Origin: Oceanisphaera sp. IT1-181
GTDB lineage: Bacteria > Pseudomonadota > Gammaproteobacteria > Enterobacterales > Aeromonadaceae
Assembly (NCBI RefSeq): GCF_033807535.1
Contig: NZ_CP136856.1
Coordinates: forward strand, 1,607,001-1,671,000
Direction of reading: 5' to 3'
Length of the DNA: 64,000 nt
In this document: positions 1 through 8,705 of the stretch, piece by piece
How positions within the stretch are numbered: the stretch's first letter is position 1
Layout: every line of letters starts with the position of its first letter
The notes under the pieces: generated by a model
Told to the model about the DNA's origin: nothing
The model's input: the letters and a program-made list of their open reading frames with translations, nothing else
The model's database searches: none
Translations under genes and position numbers: made by a program

Positions 1-34
1 CTGCCCCACAGGACAGTCACGCAAGATAAAGCCT

Positions 35-994
35 ATGAACAGTAAAATATTGGGAACCGGCAGCTACCTGCCTGAAGCGGTACGTACTAATACCGACTTA
101 GAGAAAATGGTAGACACCAGCGACACCTGGATAGTGGAGCGAACCGGTATTCGCGAACGCCGCATTGCCGGCATGGACGAAACCATCGCAACTATGTCTC
201 ATCAAGCGGCATTGCGCGCCATTGAGGCTGCAGGTATTTCCGCCCTTGATCTCGACATGATCATTCTTGCTACCACCAGTGGCGAAAACGCTTTTCCGGC
301 CGCCGCTTGTGAAGTACAAGCGTTACTGGAAGTGCCGGGTATTCCCGCTTTTGACTTATCTGCGGCCTGTGCAGGTTTTAGCTACGCCTTGAGCGTGGCG
401 GATCAATTTATTAAAAGCGGTGCCGCCCGCCACATCTTAGTGATAGGTGCGGATGCGCTGTCACGGATGTGTGACCCAGTAGACCGCGGTACCGTGATCC
501 TGTTTGGTGATGGTGCCGGCGCGGTAATCATTGGCGCAAGCGAAGAGCCCGGCATCCTGTCGACGCATTTGCACGCCGATGGCCGTTACGCCGAGATGCT
601 GAAATTACCGCATCGTGCTCGTGGTATCAGTGGCGACGAAATGGGCGCCTATATGACCATGAAAGGCAATGACGTATTTAAGGTGGCGGTATCACGATTG
701 AGCGAAATTGTGACCCAGACCTTAGAAGCCAACAATATTGATAAGTCTGAGCTGGACTGGTTGGTGCCGCATCAGGCAAATTACCGTATTATTAACGCCA
801 CCGCGCGCAAGTTAGGCATGTCGTTAGACAATGTTATTTTAACGCTCGATCGCCACGGTAATACCTCGGCGGCCAGTGTGCCCATCGCCTTCGATGAAGG
901 GGTGCGTGATGGTCGTATTCAGAGGGGCCATTTGGTGCTGCTGGAAGCCTTTGGCGGTGGTTTTGCTTGGGGCTCTGCCTTGATCAGGTTTTAA
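35..994 (+). CDS. fabH: 3-oxoacyl-ACP synthase III (FabH)
   Basis: Condenses acetyl-CoA with malonyl-ACP to start each round of type II fatty acid synthesis in the cytoplasm. At 319 residues it has the usual family length. The thiolase-fold catalytic triad is visible: Cys112 (in SAACAGF), His246 (in VPHQAN) and Asn276 (in RHGNTS). It is first in a fabH-fabD-fabG-acpP-fabF series, all on the + strand. The 34 bases before it probably hold the end of the upstream gene (plsX would be expected); one frame ends with a stop at 27-29, too short to identify. The start ATG at 35 fits the family N-terminus; no strong ribosome site is visible. Confidence 0.97.
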   Translation: MNSKILGTGSYLPEAVRTNTDLEKMVDTSDTWIVERTGIRERRIAGMDETIATMSHQAALRAIEAAGISALDLDMIILATTSGENAFPAAACEVQALLEVPGIPAFDLSAACAGFSYALSVADQFIKSGAARHILVIGADALSRMCDPVDRGTVILFGDGAGAVIIGASEEPGILSTHLHADGRYAEMLKLPHRARGISGDEMGAYMTMKGNDVFKVAVSRLSEIVTQTLEANNIDKSELDWLVPHQANYRIINATARKLGMSLDNVILTLDRHGNTSAASVPIAFDEGVRDGRIQRGHLVLLEAFGGGFAWGSALIRF

Positions 995-1065
995 GCTGCC
1001 CTGATTCAAGTTTTAGCTACACTGGCTTTAAGCTACACAAGTTTTAAGTTAGAACGAGATCTTAA

Positions 1066-1087
1066 TCCCAGCGCTTAAGCGCTGGGA
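1066..1087. repeat. 22-bp perfect palindrome between fabH and fabD
   Basis: A perfect self-complementary sequence with arms TCCCAGCGCTT / AAGCGCTGGGA and no loop. It lies about 70 bp after fabH and about 150 bp before fabD. No T-tract follows on either side, so it is not a classical terminator. It could be a dimeric protein site or an RNA hairpin. The rest of the 243-bp gap is AT-rich and holds nothing else identifiable. Confidence 0.6.
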
Positions 1088-1237
1088 CATGCATCATGCC
1101 GACTACTTTACATTCTTGAGCGGCGGCATGCTTTGCTCAACCAGTATGTTTTGAACAATGTGTTTTTAATAACGTGTTTAAATAATATACGTTAAAAAAT
1201 ATGTGTTAAACATATGTGCTAAACCAAAGGACAGACA

Positions 1238-2197
1238 ATGACTTTTGCCATTACCTTTCCCGGTCAGGGCTCGCAAACGGTCGGCATGTTAGCCGGCGTC
1301 TTGGCCGAACATGACTGCGTTAAACAGACTTTTGCCGAGGCGTCCGACGCCTTAGGCTATGATGTGGCCGAATTAGTGTTAAACGGCCCAGCAGAAGAGC
1401 TCAATAAAACGTGGCGCACTCAGCCAGCCTTGTTGACTGCTTCTGTTGCTTTATGGCGCTTATGGCGTGAGCAGGGCGGTGCCATGCCTGATGTCATGGC
1501 TGGCCACAGCTTGGGTGAATACTCGGCCTTAGTCTGCGCCGAAGTATTAAGCCTGACAGACGCGGTTAAGCTTGTAGAGCTACGCGGTCAACTGATGCAA
1601 GAAGCTGTGCCAGAGGGCACAGGTGCTATGTCTGCGATTATCGGTTTAGATAACGACACTATTATTGCCAACTGTGCCCTTGCCGAACAAGGTGAGGTGG
1701 TGTCTGCGGTGAACTTTAATTCACCGGGGCAAGTGGTAATCGCCGGCAATAAAGCCGCCGTGGAGCGCGCCAATATCTTAATGAAAGAAAGCGGTGCTAA
1801 GCGTGCCTTGCCATTACCGGTAAGTGTGCCTTCTCATTGTGCACTGATGCGCTCGGCTGCAGAAAATCTTGAGCAAACCTTGGCCGACATGACCTTTAAT
1901 GAGCCAGTAGTGCCGGTGATTAATAACGTGGATGTGAGCCAAGAAAGCAATGCCGCCGCCATTAAAGATGCCTTGGTACGCCAGCTCTATAGCCCAGTAC
2001 GCTGGACCGAAACCGTGGAAGTCATGGTGGTGCTGGGTGTGACCTTGGCACTGGAAATGGGCCCGGGCAAGGTATTGTCTGGTCTTACTAAGCGTATTGA
2101 TAAGCGCGTAGAAGGACTGGCGGTGAACGACCAAGCCGGCCTTGAGCAAGCATTGGCTGCAGTGGCTGCGCAATCAGCAGCGGCTTTCGTCGTTTAA
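1238..2197 (+). CDS. fabD: malonyl-CoA:ACP transacylase (FabD)
   Basis: Moves the malonyl group from CoA to acyl carrier protein, supplying the extender for FabH and FabF. The nucleophile elbow GHSLGEYSA places the catalytic serine at 91, and the partner histidine is His200 in VPSHCALM. Length 319 aa compares with 309 in E. coli; the extra residues are an Ala-rich C-terminus. AAAGGA stands just before the ATG. The gap to fabH (243 bp) is longer than usual and contains a perfect palindrome, so fabD may also have its own promoter. Confidence 0.97.
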   Translation: MTFAITFPGQGSQTVGMLAGVLAEHDCVKQTFAEASDALGYDVAELVLNGPAEELNKTWRTQPALLTASVALWRLWREQGGAMPDVMAGHSLGEYSALVCAEVLSLTDAVKLVELRGQLMQEAVPEGTGAMSAIIGLDNDTIIANCALAEQGEVVSAVNFNSPGQVVIAGNKAAVERANILMKESGAKRALPLPVSVPSHCALMRSAAENLEQTLADMTFNEPVVPVINNVDVSQESNAAAIKDALVRQLYSPVRWTETVEVMVVLGVTLALEMGPGKVLSGLTKRIDKRVEGLAVNDQAGLEQALAAVAAQSAAAFVV

Positions 2198-2327
2198 AAA
2201 ATACAGAAAGGCCGGTGTGGTGTTGAGGTCAAGGAGAAAGCCAAGGACGGTTTTCTACGCGGTTAAGGACAGCTAAGCTGCTTGAGCCTATGTCACATCG
2301 GCCTTAGTAATAACTGAAGGAGTCATT

Positions 2328-3062
2328 ATGAGTTTTTCCGGTAAAGTAGTGCTGATCACGGGCGCGAGTCGCGGTATTGGCCGCGCAACGGCTGAGCTGT
2401 TTGTTGCCCGCGGTGCCACCGTGATTGGTACTGCCACCAGTGAAAAAGGCGCCGAGGCCATTAGCGCCTATTTGGGCGAGCAGGGCGCGGGTTTAGTATT
2501 GAACGTGACCGACTCGGCCTCTTTGGAGCAGTTTTTAGCCACCGTGAAAGAACGTTTCGGCGATATTGACGTATTAGTGAATAATGCTGGCATCACGCGC
2601 GATAATTTATTAATGCGCATGAAAGACGACGAGTGGCAGGATATAATAGATACGAACCTGACTTCCGTGTTCCGTCTGTCTAAGGCTGTGTTGCGCGGCA
2701 TGATGAAAAAGCGCCATGGTCGCATCATCTCCATTGGCTCGGTAGTGGGTACAATGGGCAATGCGGGTCAGGCAAACTACGCGGCGGCCAAAGCCGGCTT
2801 AATTGGCTTTAGTAAGTCATTGGGTCGTGAAGTGGCCTCGCGCGGTGTAACCGTGAACGTGGTGTCACCGGGCTTTATTGAAACCGACATGACTCAGGCA
2901 TTAAACGACGAACAAAAAGCTGGGATCTTGTCACAAGTGCCGGCACAACGTTTGGGTAACCCCAAAGAAATTGCTTCTGCTGTGGCTTTTTTAGCTTCAG
3001 AAGACGCTGCTTATATTACGGGTGAAACGCTGCACGTAAATGGCGGCATGTACATGGTGTGA
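2328..3062 (+). CDS. fabG: 3-oxoacyl-ACP reductase (FabG)
   Basis: NADPH-dependent reduction of 3-oxoacyl-ACP, the first reductive step of elongation. It is a short-chain dehydrogenase of 244 aa with a TGASRGIG cofactor loop at 11-18, NNAG near 86, and the catalytic Ser138, Tyr151 and Lys155 (YAAAK). Start ATG is preceded by GAAGGAG at good spacing. It lies between fabD and acpP, as in most gammaproteobacteria. Confidence 0.97.
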   Translation: MSFSGKVVLITGASRGIGRATAELFVARGATVIGTATSEKGAEAISAYLGEQGAGLVLNVTDSASLEQFLATVKERFGDIDVLVNNAGITRDNLLMRMKDDEWQDIIDTNLTSVFRLSKAVLRGMMKKRHGRIISIGSVVGTMGNAGQANYAAAKAGLIGFSKSLGREVASRGVTVNVVSPGFIETDMTQALNDEQKAGILSQVPAQRLGNPKEIASAVAFLASEDAAYITGETLHVNGGMYMV

Positions 3063-3118
3063 TGAAAATGTCCGCAGTTGGCGGCTGTTTGGTGGATAAT
3101 GCAGCATTTTAGGCATGA

Positions 3119-3135
3119 ATTCTGGTTAGACCAGC
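3119..3135. promoter_or_regulatory. FadR-box-like palindrome upstream of acpP
   Basis: The sequence CTGGTTAGACCAG is a near-perfect dyad. It matches the core CTGGTNNGACCAG of the FadR operator known from enterobacteria and vibrios, though the outer bases match poorly. It sits about 12 bp upstream of the candidate acpP -35 box and about 60 bp after fabG. FadR is known to activate some fab promoters in E. coli. Binding here is inference only. Confidence 0.35.
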
Positions 3136-3146
3136 CCTAAATAGTC

Positions 3147-3174
3147 TTGCAAACGACGGCTAATTTAATACACT
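3147..3174 (+). promoter_or_regulatory. candidate acpP promoter
   Basis: TTGCAA (3147-3152) and TACACT (3169-3174) are separated by 16 bp and lie about 47 bp before the acpP ATG. A strong promoter in front of acpP is usual because the carrier protein is needed in excess over the fab enzymes. No transcription data are available. Confidence 0.4.
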
Positions 3175-3220
3175 ACCGCAACGACACGCACTTGCGTATT
3201 TCTAAAGGATAATACTGGTT

Positions 3221-3457
3221 ATGAGCAACATCGAAGAACGCGTAAAAAAAATCATCATCGAGCAACTGGGCGTTAAAGAAGAAGAAGTTAAATCTGAAGC
3301 TTCTTTCGTTGATGACTTGGGTGCCGATTCTCTGGACACCGTTGAGTTAGTAATGGCGTTGGAAGAAGAATTCGATACTGAAATTCCTGATGAAGAAGCT
3401 GAGAAAATCACCACCGTTAAAGCGGCTGTTGATTACATCAACGCGAATCAAGAGTAA
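3221..3457 (+). CDS. acpP: acyl carrier protein (AcpP)
   Basis: Carries growing acyl chains as thioesters on a 4'-phosphopantetheine arm. It is an acidic 78-residue protein with the attachment serine at position 37 in GADSLDTVEL. Helices rich in Glu and Asp follow the typical four-helix ACP pattern. AAAGGA precedes the ATG. Codon choice is biased toward GAA, GTT and AAA, consistent with high expression. It lies between fabG and fabF. Confidence 0.98.
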   Translation: MSNIEERVKKIIIEQLGVKEEEVKSEASFVDDLGADSLDTVELVMALEEEFDTEIPDEEAEKITTVKAAVDYINANQE

Positions 3458-3531
3458 TATCTCTGCGCCGAAGTGGCAGTTTGCCACTTCGGCTCTTTCC
3501 CCGTTTTAACCCCCCATTCGGAGACGCTCCT

Positions 3532-4773
3532 GTGTCCAAACGCAGAGTCGTGGTGACTGGCCTCGGTATGCTATCTCCTGTCGGTAACACGGTTGATGCC
3601 AGCTGGCAGGCCTTGTTGGCAGGTCAAAGTGGCATCAGCAATATCGAACACTTTGATACTACCGATTACAGCACCAAATTTGCAGGCCTGGTCAAGGACT
3701 TCGATCCCGAAGATCATGGTATCGCGAAGAAAGAAGCCCGCAAGATGGACTTGTTCATCCAATATGGCGTGGCAGCCGGTTTACAGGCAATGGCCGACTC
3801 CGGACTCGACATTACAGACGCCAATGCAGATCGCGTTGGTGTATCCGTTGGTTCAGGTATTGGTGGTCTTGGCTTAATAGAGTCTAACCACACCAATTTA
3901 CTGGCCAGTGGTCCGCGTAAATTAAGCCCGTTTTTTGTGCCTTCCACCATCATCAACATGGTGTCTGGCCACTTATCGATCATGAATGGCTTACGCGGCC
4001 CAAATATCGCAGTCACTACCGCCTGTACCACAGGCACGCACAGCATAGGGCTGGCGGCGCGTATGATTGCTTACGGTGACGCCGATGCCATGTTGGCTGG
4101 CGGCACCGAAAAAGCCTCTACCACTCTAGGTATGGGCGGCTTTGCGGCGGCGCGTGCGCTTTCTACGCGTAACGACGAGCCACAAAAAGCCAGTCGTCCT
4201 TGGGACAAAAACCGTGATGGTTTTGTGCTGGGTGACGGCGCCGGTGTGATGATGCTGGAAGAGTACGAGCACGCGAAAGCGCGCGGTGCCAAAATTTATG
4301 CCGAATTAGTCGGTTTTGGTATGAGCGGCGATGCCCATCATATGACGGCTCCTCCTGCTGCTGGTTGCGGCGGAGCGAAAGCCATGGCCAATGCCATTAA
4401 AGATGCAGGCATAGCGCCGAGTGCTATCGGTTACGTGAATGCGCACGGTACCTCAACGCCATTAGGCGATGTGGCCGAGTTGCGTGGCATGAAACAGGTG
4501 TTTGGTGATCATGCTAATAAATTAATGATCAGCTCCACCAAATCGATGACCGGTCACCTATTAGGTGCCGCCGGTGCCATTGAAGCCATCTTTAGTGTGC
4601 TGGCGTTGCGCGACCAAATTGCACCCCCCACCATCAACTTGGATAATCCAGATGATGAGTGCGATTTGGACTTGGTTGCGCACACCGCGAAACAAGGTCA
4701 ATTTGACTATGCCTTATCCAACTCCTTCGGGTTTGGTGGCACGAATGGCTCATTGATTTTTAAACGCATATAA
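3532..4773 (+). CDS. fabF: 3-oxoacyl-ACP synthase II (FabF)
   Basis: Elongating condensing enzyme; in E. coli it extends palmitoleate to cis-vaccenate and takes part in temperature control of membrane composition. Starting at GTG 3532 gives 413 aa, the E. coli length, beginning VSKRRVVVTG. A CGGAG ribosome site lies 8 bp upstream, and a longer TTG start at 3481 would add unrelated residues. The catalytic cysteine is about residue 165 (TTACTTG), with the two histidines in NAHGTS (about 305) and TGHLLG (about 342). An intrinsic terminator follows. Confidence 0.96.
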   Translation: MSKRRVVVTGLGMLSPVGNTVDASWQALLAGQSGISNIEHFDTTDYSTKFAGLVKDFDPEDHGIAKKEARKMDLFIQYGVAAGLQAMADSGLDITDANADRVGVSVGSGIGGLGLIESNHTNLLASGPRKLSPFFVPSTIINMVSGHLSIMNGLRGPNIAVTTACTTGTHSIGLAARMIAYGDADAMLAGGTEKASTTLGMGGFAAARALSTRNDEPQKASRPWDKNRDGFVLGDGAGVMMLEEYEHAKARGAKIYAELVGFGMSGDAHHMTAPPAAGCGGAKAMANAIKDAGIAPSAIGYVNAHGTSTPLGDVAELRGMKQVFGDHANKLMISSTKSMTGHLLGAAGAIEAIFSVLALRDQIAPPTINLDNPDDECDLDLVAHTAKQGQFDYALSNSFGFGGTNGSLIFKRI

Positions 4774-4793
4774 TGGCTCCTTGGCCATCTTTA

Positions 4794-4820
4794 AGCCCGG
4801 CCCAGCGCCGGGCTTTTTTA
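4794..4820 (+). terminator. intrinsic terminator after fabF
   Basis: The GC-rich stem AGCCCGG / CCGGGCT is followed by TTTTTT, 20 bp after the fabF stop. It closes the fab gene series. Confidence 0.85.
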
Positions 4821-4960
4821 TAGGCGTTAAGTAGAGTGGCATAACGGATAAAGATCTTCTTTGCCACGCTTCCTTGTTGCGAGAGTCACAGAAAAATAGG
4901 GTCCTTTGGGCGCAGTAAGCTTGAAGCTTGAAGCTGTAAGCTGTCAGATAAACACCAAAC

Positions 4961-5007
4961 TCGTAGAGGCCGCTTCAGCTGGCCGGTTTTGCACAGCAAA
5001 ACTTGTC
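4961..5007. repeat. dispersed repeat, type C (GTAGAGGCC...GGCCGGTTTTG)
   Basis: Shares the blocks GTAGAGGCC, GGCCGGTTTTG and CAAAACTT with a second copy at 34168-34225. These elements also resemble the GTAG-starting type A and B repeats elsewhere in the window. Confidence 0.5.
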
Positions 5008-5098
5008 GCCTGTGAACTCTTCCGTGAGTTCCGTGCTTCTCGTAATAAAGAGTCGTGGCAAAGAGGTCTTGTAGTATATGAAAAAATTAGAGGGCGGC

Positions 5099-5929
5099 AT
5101 GGATTCCATTATCACAGACACCACTCTCTTTTCGGCAGTGAGCCGCGGTTGGCAATTGGGTGATGGGCATTTTACCACTGTGTATGCTAAGCACGGGCAG
5201 TTGCACCATTGGGCATATCATGAAGCCCGACTAACAGCAGCTTGTGCTCGATTACAGATGCCTGTGCCGAATTGGGCGGACGTAAAAGCGCGCGCGCAGG
5301 CTTGCCTAGACGAGCATAGCGACCAAGTATTGCGCATTACCTTAGTGCGCGGCGCGGGCGGGCGTGGTTATAGCATGCAAGGCTGCACAGACACTCAAGT
5401 GTTGCTCAACACCGCACCTTTTCCGGCTCAATATTATCAATGGCGTGAACAGGGTATCACTATAGGTGTCTGCCAAGGTCGCTTGGGTAATAGTCCGTTA
5501 CTGGCGGGCTTAAAAACCGTTAACCGCTTAGAGCAGGTACTGTTGAAAGCGGAATTAGACGCCCAACACTGGCCCGAGGCCTTGGTGTTGAACAGCCAAC
5601 ACCAAGTGGTAGAAGCGGTCACGGCCAATGTGTTTTGGCGTGAAGGCGAGGTTATCTATACGCCAGACTTAACCGAGCTTGGGGTGTGGGGCATAATGCG
5701 CGCTTGGTGTGCGGATTATTTGGGCGCACGCCTAATGCACACTCAAGCCTTATTACCGCGCTTATTGGCCGCAGATGAAGTGTGGCTGACCAATGCGCTA
5801 ATGGGAATAGTGCCGGTGACGGGTATCATTGAGCCCCATGGGGCCACGAAATTTAAGACCACGCATTTAAACGTCGCTGAGTTAAAAATAACTAGGGAAT
5901 TACAACAAGCTTATGAAAAAATTAATTAA
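5099..5929 (+). CDS. pabC: aminodeoxychorismate lyase (PabC)
   Basis: PLP enzyme that converts 4-amino-4-deoxychorismate to p-aminobenzoate and pyruvate in folate synthesis. It belongs to fold-type IV (branched-chain aminotransferase-like). Visible are LGDGHFTT at the N-terminus, the PLP lysine in LLAGLKTVNRLEQVL, and the EAVTANVFW and WLTNALMGIVPV segments. I chose ATG 5099 because GAGGGC lies 4-9 bases before it; an ATG at 5078 would add seven residues. It overlaps mltG by 17 bp, so the two are translationally coupled. Confidence 0.93.
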   Translation: MDSIITDTTLFSAVSRGWQLGDGHFTTVYAKHGQLHHWAYHEARLTAACARLQMPVPNWADVKARAQACLDEHSDQVLRITLVRGAGGRGYSMQGCTDTQVLLNTAPFPAQYYQWREQGITIGVCQGRLGNSPLLAGLKTVNRLEQVLLKAELDAQHWPEALVLNSQHQVVEAVTANVFWREGEVIYTPDLTELGVWGIMRAWCADYLGARLMHTQALLPRLLAADEVWLTNALMGIVPVTGIIEPHGATKFKTTHLNVAELKITRELQQAYEKIN

Positions 5930-6920
5930 GTGGCTGGGACGCATCTTTTTATTAGCGGTGCTGGTGATCGGCGGTGTATCCATTTATGGCTATCAGCAAT
6001 GGCAGCAGTTAGAAAAAGCGCCGATTGCGACTACAGAATCACCCTTGTTTGTGGTGGCGCGCGGTGAAACCAGTGGTAGTTTGATCACTCGGTTAAGTCA
6101 GCATGAAGTACCGTCTTATGTTAGAAAGCTGTGGCTGCGTTTTCATCCAGAATTAGCCGCGGTGCGCCAGGGTACTTATAAGTTTGCCCCCGACGCCTCG
6201 GTGCGCGAAGCGCTGCAAGCCATCGTTGACGGCGATACTTATCGTTTGCAAGTGACCTTGGTAGAAGGGCTGCGCTTAAGCGATTGGTTGCAACGCTTGG
6301 CCAATGCGGAATATTTAGACGTCACCTTGGAAGGCCAAAGTGAAGCTGAGATTGCTAAGCAGTTAGGCTTGGATAATAAAAAGCTCGAAGGTTGGTTGCT
6401 GCCAGAAACCTACAGCTACACCCCAGGTGATACGGATCTCTCCATTTTGCAGCGCGCCTATGATGAAATGGGGGAGTTTATTGATAAAGTCTGGCCTGAG
6501 CGTCAGTCAGACTTACCCATTACCACGCCCTATGAAGCCTTGATTTTAGCGTCCATCATCGAAAAAGAAACCGGCATTGCCGAAGAGCGCCCACTTATCG
6601 CCTCGGTATTTGTAAACCGGATGCGGGTCGGCATGCGCCTACAAACTGATCCCACGGTGATTTATGGCATGGGTGAAGACTATGATGGCAATATTCGCAA
6701 GAAAGATCTGCAAACTCATACTCCTTATAATACTTATATGATTGATGGCTTACCGCCAAGCCCCATCGCCATGGCCAGTAAAGAAGCCATTATGGCCACC
6801 TTGCATCCACTGGACAGTTCTTATTATTATTTTGTGGCCATGGGTGAAGGGCGGCACTATTTTTCTAAATCTTTGCGCGAGCATAATAACGCCGTGCGTC
6901 GCTACATTTTAAAAAGGTAA
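5913..6920 (+). CDS. mltG: endolytic murein transglycosylase (MltG/YceG)
   Basis: Inner-membrane enzyme that cuts nascent peptidoglycan glycan strands and is thought to set their length. It has a short cytoplasmic start, one membrane segment (about residues 9-27) and a periplasmic YceG domain. The catalytic glutamate is in ASIIEKETG (Glu217, equivalent to E. coli Glu218), with QTDPTVIYG and the PPSPIA segment conserved further on. Length 335 aa is close to E. coli (340). It starts inside pabC and ends 3 bp before tmk. Confidence 0.95.
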   Translation: MKKLIKWLGRIFLLAVLVIGGVSIYGYQQWQQLEKAPIATTESPLFVVARGETSGSLITRLSQHEVPSYVRKLWLRFHPELAAVRQGTYKFAPDASVREALQAIVDGDTYRLQVTLVEGLRLSDWLQRLANAEYLDVTLEGQSEAEIAKQLGLDNKKLEGWLLPETYSYTPGDTDLSILQRAYDEMGEFIDKVWPERQSDLPITTPYEALILASIIEKETGIAEERPLIASVFVNRMRVGMRLQTDPTVIYGMGEDYDGNIRKKDLQTHTPYNTYMIDGLPPSPIAMASKEAIMATLHPLDSSYYYFVAMGEGRHYFSKSLREHNNAVRRYILKR

Positions 6921-6923
6921 GTT

Positions 6924-7550
6924 ATGAGCCAGTTTATTGTGATTGAAGGGCTCGAAGGAGCCGGCAAAAGCACGGTGCACGCGCATGTAGTGGCATGGTT
7001 ACAAGCGCGTGGCCTCAGTGTGGTGAATACCCGAGAGCCCGGTGGTACGCCCTTGGCCGAAAGAATGCGCGACTTAGTAAAAGAAGTGCATGACGAGCCC
7101 ATGACCATGGAAGCCGAGCTGCTATTAATGTACGCGGCGCGCGTACAATTAGTGATAAACCGCATTCAACCTGCCTTGGCTGCCGATTGCTGGGTAGTAG
7201 GGGATCGCCACGATTGGTCATCACTGGCTTATCAAGGCGGCGGGCGCGGCATAGATCTGCAGCTTATTCGCCAAATTAAGCAGGCGGTATTGGGTGATTT
7301 TGGGCCCGACTTTATCTTGTATCTGGATATAGACCCCGCCATTGGTTTAGCGCGCGCCCAAGAGCGTGGCAAGTTAGACCGTATCGAACAAGAGCAGTTA
7401 AGCTTTTTTCAACGCACTCGTGCCACTTACTTGGCGTTGGCCGCCGCTGAGCCTAATTGCCGATTAATTGATGCCAGCCTTGATGAAGATGGCGTGAAAG
7501 AAGCCGTATTGAATGCTTTGGAGCAATGGTTTGTATCCTTGGCTAAGTGA
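6924..7550 (+). CDS. tmk: thymidylate kinase (Tmk)
   Basis: Phosphorylates dTMP to dTDP. The P-loop GLEGAGKST lies at 8-16; the DRH motif and AYQGGGRG loop that bind the nucleotide follow near 93-107. The 208 aa length is standard. It begins 3 bp after mltG. The holB reading frame starts inside its last 38 bases, a common arrangement in this conserved operon. Confidence 0.96.
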   Translation: MSQFIVIEGLEGAGKSTVHAHVVAWLQARGLSVVNTREPGGTPLAERMRDLVKEVHDEPMTMEAELLLMYAARVQLVINRIQPALAADCWVVGDRHDWSSLAYQGGGRGIDLQLIRQIKQAVLGDFGPDFILYLDIDPAIGLARAQERGKLDRIEQEQLSFFQRTRATYLALAAAEPNCRLIDASLDEDGVKEAVLNALEQWFVSLAK

Positions 7551-8610
7551 TACTCAGCAGCAATTGTTGCTGTTGATTGCGCGGCAACAATTGGGCCATG
7601 CGCTGTTAATAAAAGGCACGGTGGGTTTGGGCAAACTGAGCCTAGCGCAACATTTGGCGCAAGCACTGCTCTGCCAACGAGAGCCTGTTGAACGAAAGCT
7701 ATCGCAAACAGATTCTTCTCAACTGGATTATTCTCAACAACAGCTATGCCAACATACAAGTGTTGAGCTTAGATCAAATGTTCAGCCAGATGTCAGCACC
7801 GAGCTGCCCTGTGGGCAGTGTCATGCTTGTCGGCTAGTGCAGGTCGGCACCCACAGCGATTTACATGTGATTAATAGTGACACCCGCAGCATAGGGGTCG
7901 ACAGTATTCGCCAGCTTTCTCAGGTGTTGAGTGAAAGCCCGCGCTTGGGGCGCGCGAAAGTCGCCATTATTAATGACGCAGAAAAAATGACCGAAGCGGC
8001 GGCCAATGCGCTGCTAAAAACGCTAGAAGAACCCGCCGGCCAAGCGACGCTAATGCTGGTGAGTGCGTATCCGGAGCGCTTACTGCCGACCATTCGCAGC
8101 CGCTGCCAGCAGTGGCTAGTGCCATTGCCTAAACCGGAGTTGGTGTTAGCGTGGCTGGCAGAGCAAGGGCTGGCCGCCAATAGCCAGCAAAGCTGGTTGG
8201 GTGCCTTAAACGTCAATCAAGGCTCGCCGCTGGCCACCTTAGCTTATTTGCAGGCGGGACTGGATCAAGGTCGGCATACCTTACTAAGTCAATTTAGTCA
8301 GCTAGCTGAGCAACCCCAAACCTTAACTGCGGTGCACAGCGCCTTGCTAGCCGAAAAGGTGCATGTGATTTGGCTGCAATTATTATTACAAGATGCCTTG
8401 CAGCTGGCATTAGGCTTAACGCCGGCGGCCCTGCGCTTAGTTGATAATCTGGATCTATCATGCCGCGTTAGCCAAGTGGGTGCCGTGCGCTTAGAGCGCG
8501 CCTTAACCAGCTTGCTACAGCTGCAACAAGGTGGGCAGTCCAGTTTAGGGCGACCGGTCAATGCCGGCTTGCAATTAAGCCTATGGCTGAATGATTGGCT
8601 GGCTGCTTAG
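7513..8610 (+). CDS. holB: DNA polymerase III subunit delta' (HolB)
   Basis: Clamp-loader subunit of the replicative polymerase. It starts with a YPWL segment as in E. coli HolB, then has a degenerate P-loop region (KGTVGLGKLSLA), the zinc-binding CGQCHAC near residue 98, and the SRC-type sensor region TIRSRCQQW, all typical of delta'. Residues about 55-95 form an unusually long Gln/Ser-rich insertion before the zinc site. The 365 aa length is slightly above E. coli (334). It overlaps tmk by 38 bp. Confidence 0.93.
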   Translation: MLWSNGLYPWLSDTQQQLLLLIARQQLGHALLIKGTVGLGKLSLAQHLAQALLCQREPVERKLSQTDSSQLDYSQQQLCQHTSVELRSNVQPDVSTELPCGQCHACRLVQVGTHSDLHVINSDTRSIGVDSIRQLSQVLSESPRLGRAKVAIINDAEKMTEAAANALLKTLEEPAGQATLMLVSAYPERLLPTIRSRCQQWLVPLPKPELVLAWLAEQGLAANSQQSWLGALNVNQGSPLATLAYLQAGLDQGRHTLLSQFSQLAEQPQTLTAVHSALLAEKVHVIWLQLLLQDALQLALGLTPAALRLVDNLDLSCRVSQVGAVRLERALTSLLQLQQGGQSSLGRPVNAGLQLSLWLNDWLAA

Positions 8611-8644
8611 AACGTGAGGATGAGGCCAATTCTTCTGCGCTTTC

Positions 8645-8686
8645 GTTTACGCCTCACACCTCACACCTCACGATTCACTCTTCACA
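8645..8686. repeat. CTCAC-rich short repeat before tatD
   Basis: Three near-copies of CCTCACAC/CCTCACG followed by TTCACTCTTCAC. The same motifs in reverse complement (GTGAGG..) follow tatD at 9494-9522. Related TCAC/GTGAG tracts occur at 13284-13345 and 34371-34402. Function unknown. Confidence 0.4.
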
Positions 8687-8705
8687 AAAAACAAAGGAGA
8701 CGGTT

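Larger units (their letters stand above)
4774..5098. other. fabF-pabC intergenic region
   Basis: 325 bp without a gene. After the fabF terminator it contains a short direct repeat (AGCTTGAAGC twice near 4918-4940) and a dispersed repeat at 4961-5007. No clear promoter for the pabC operon could be fixed. Confidence 0.5.
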
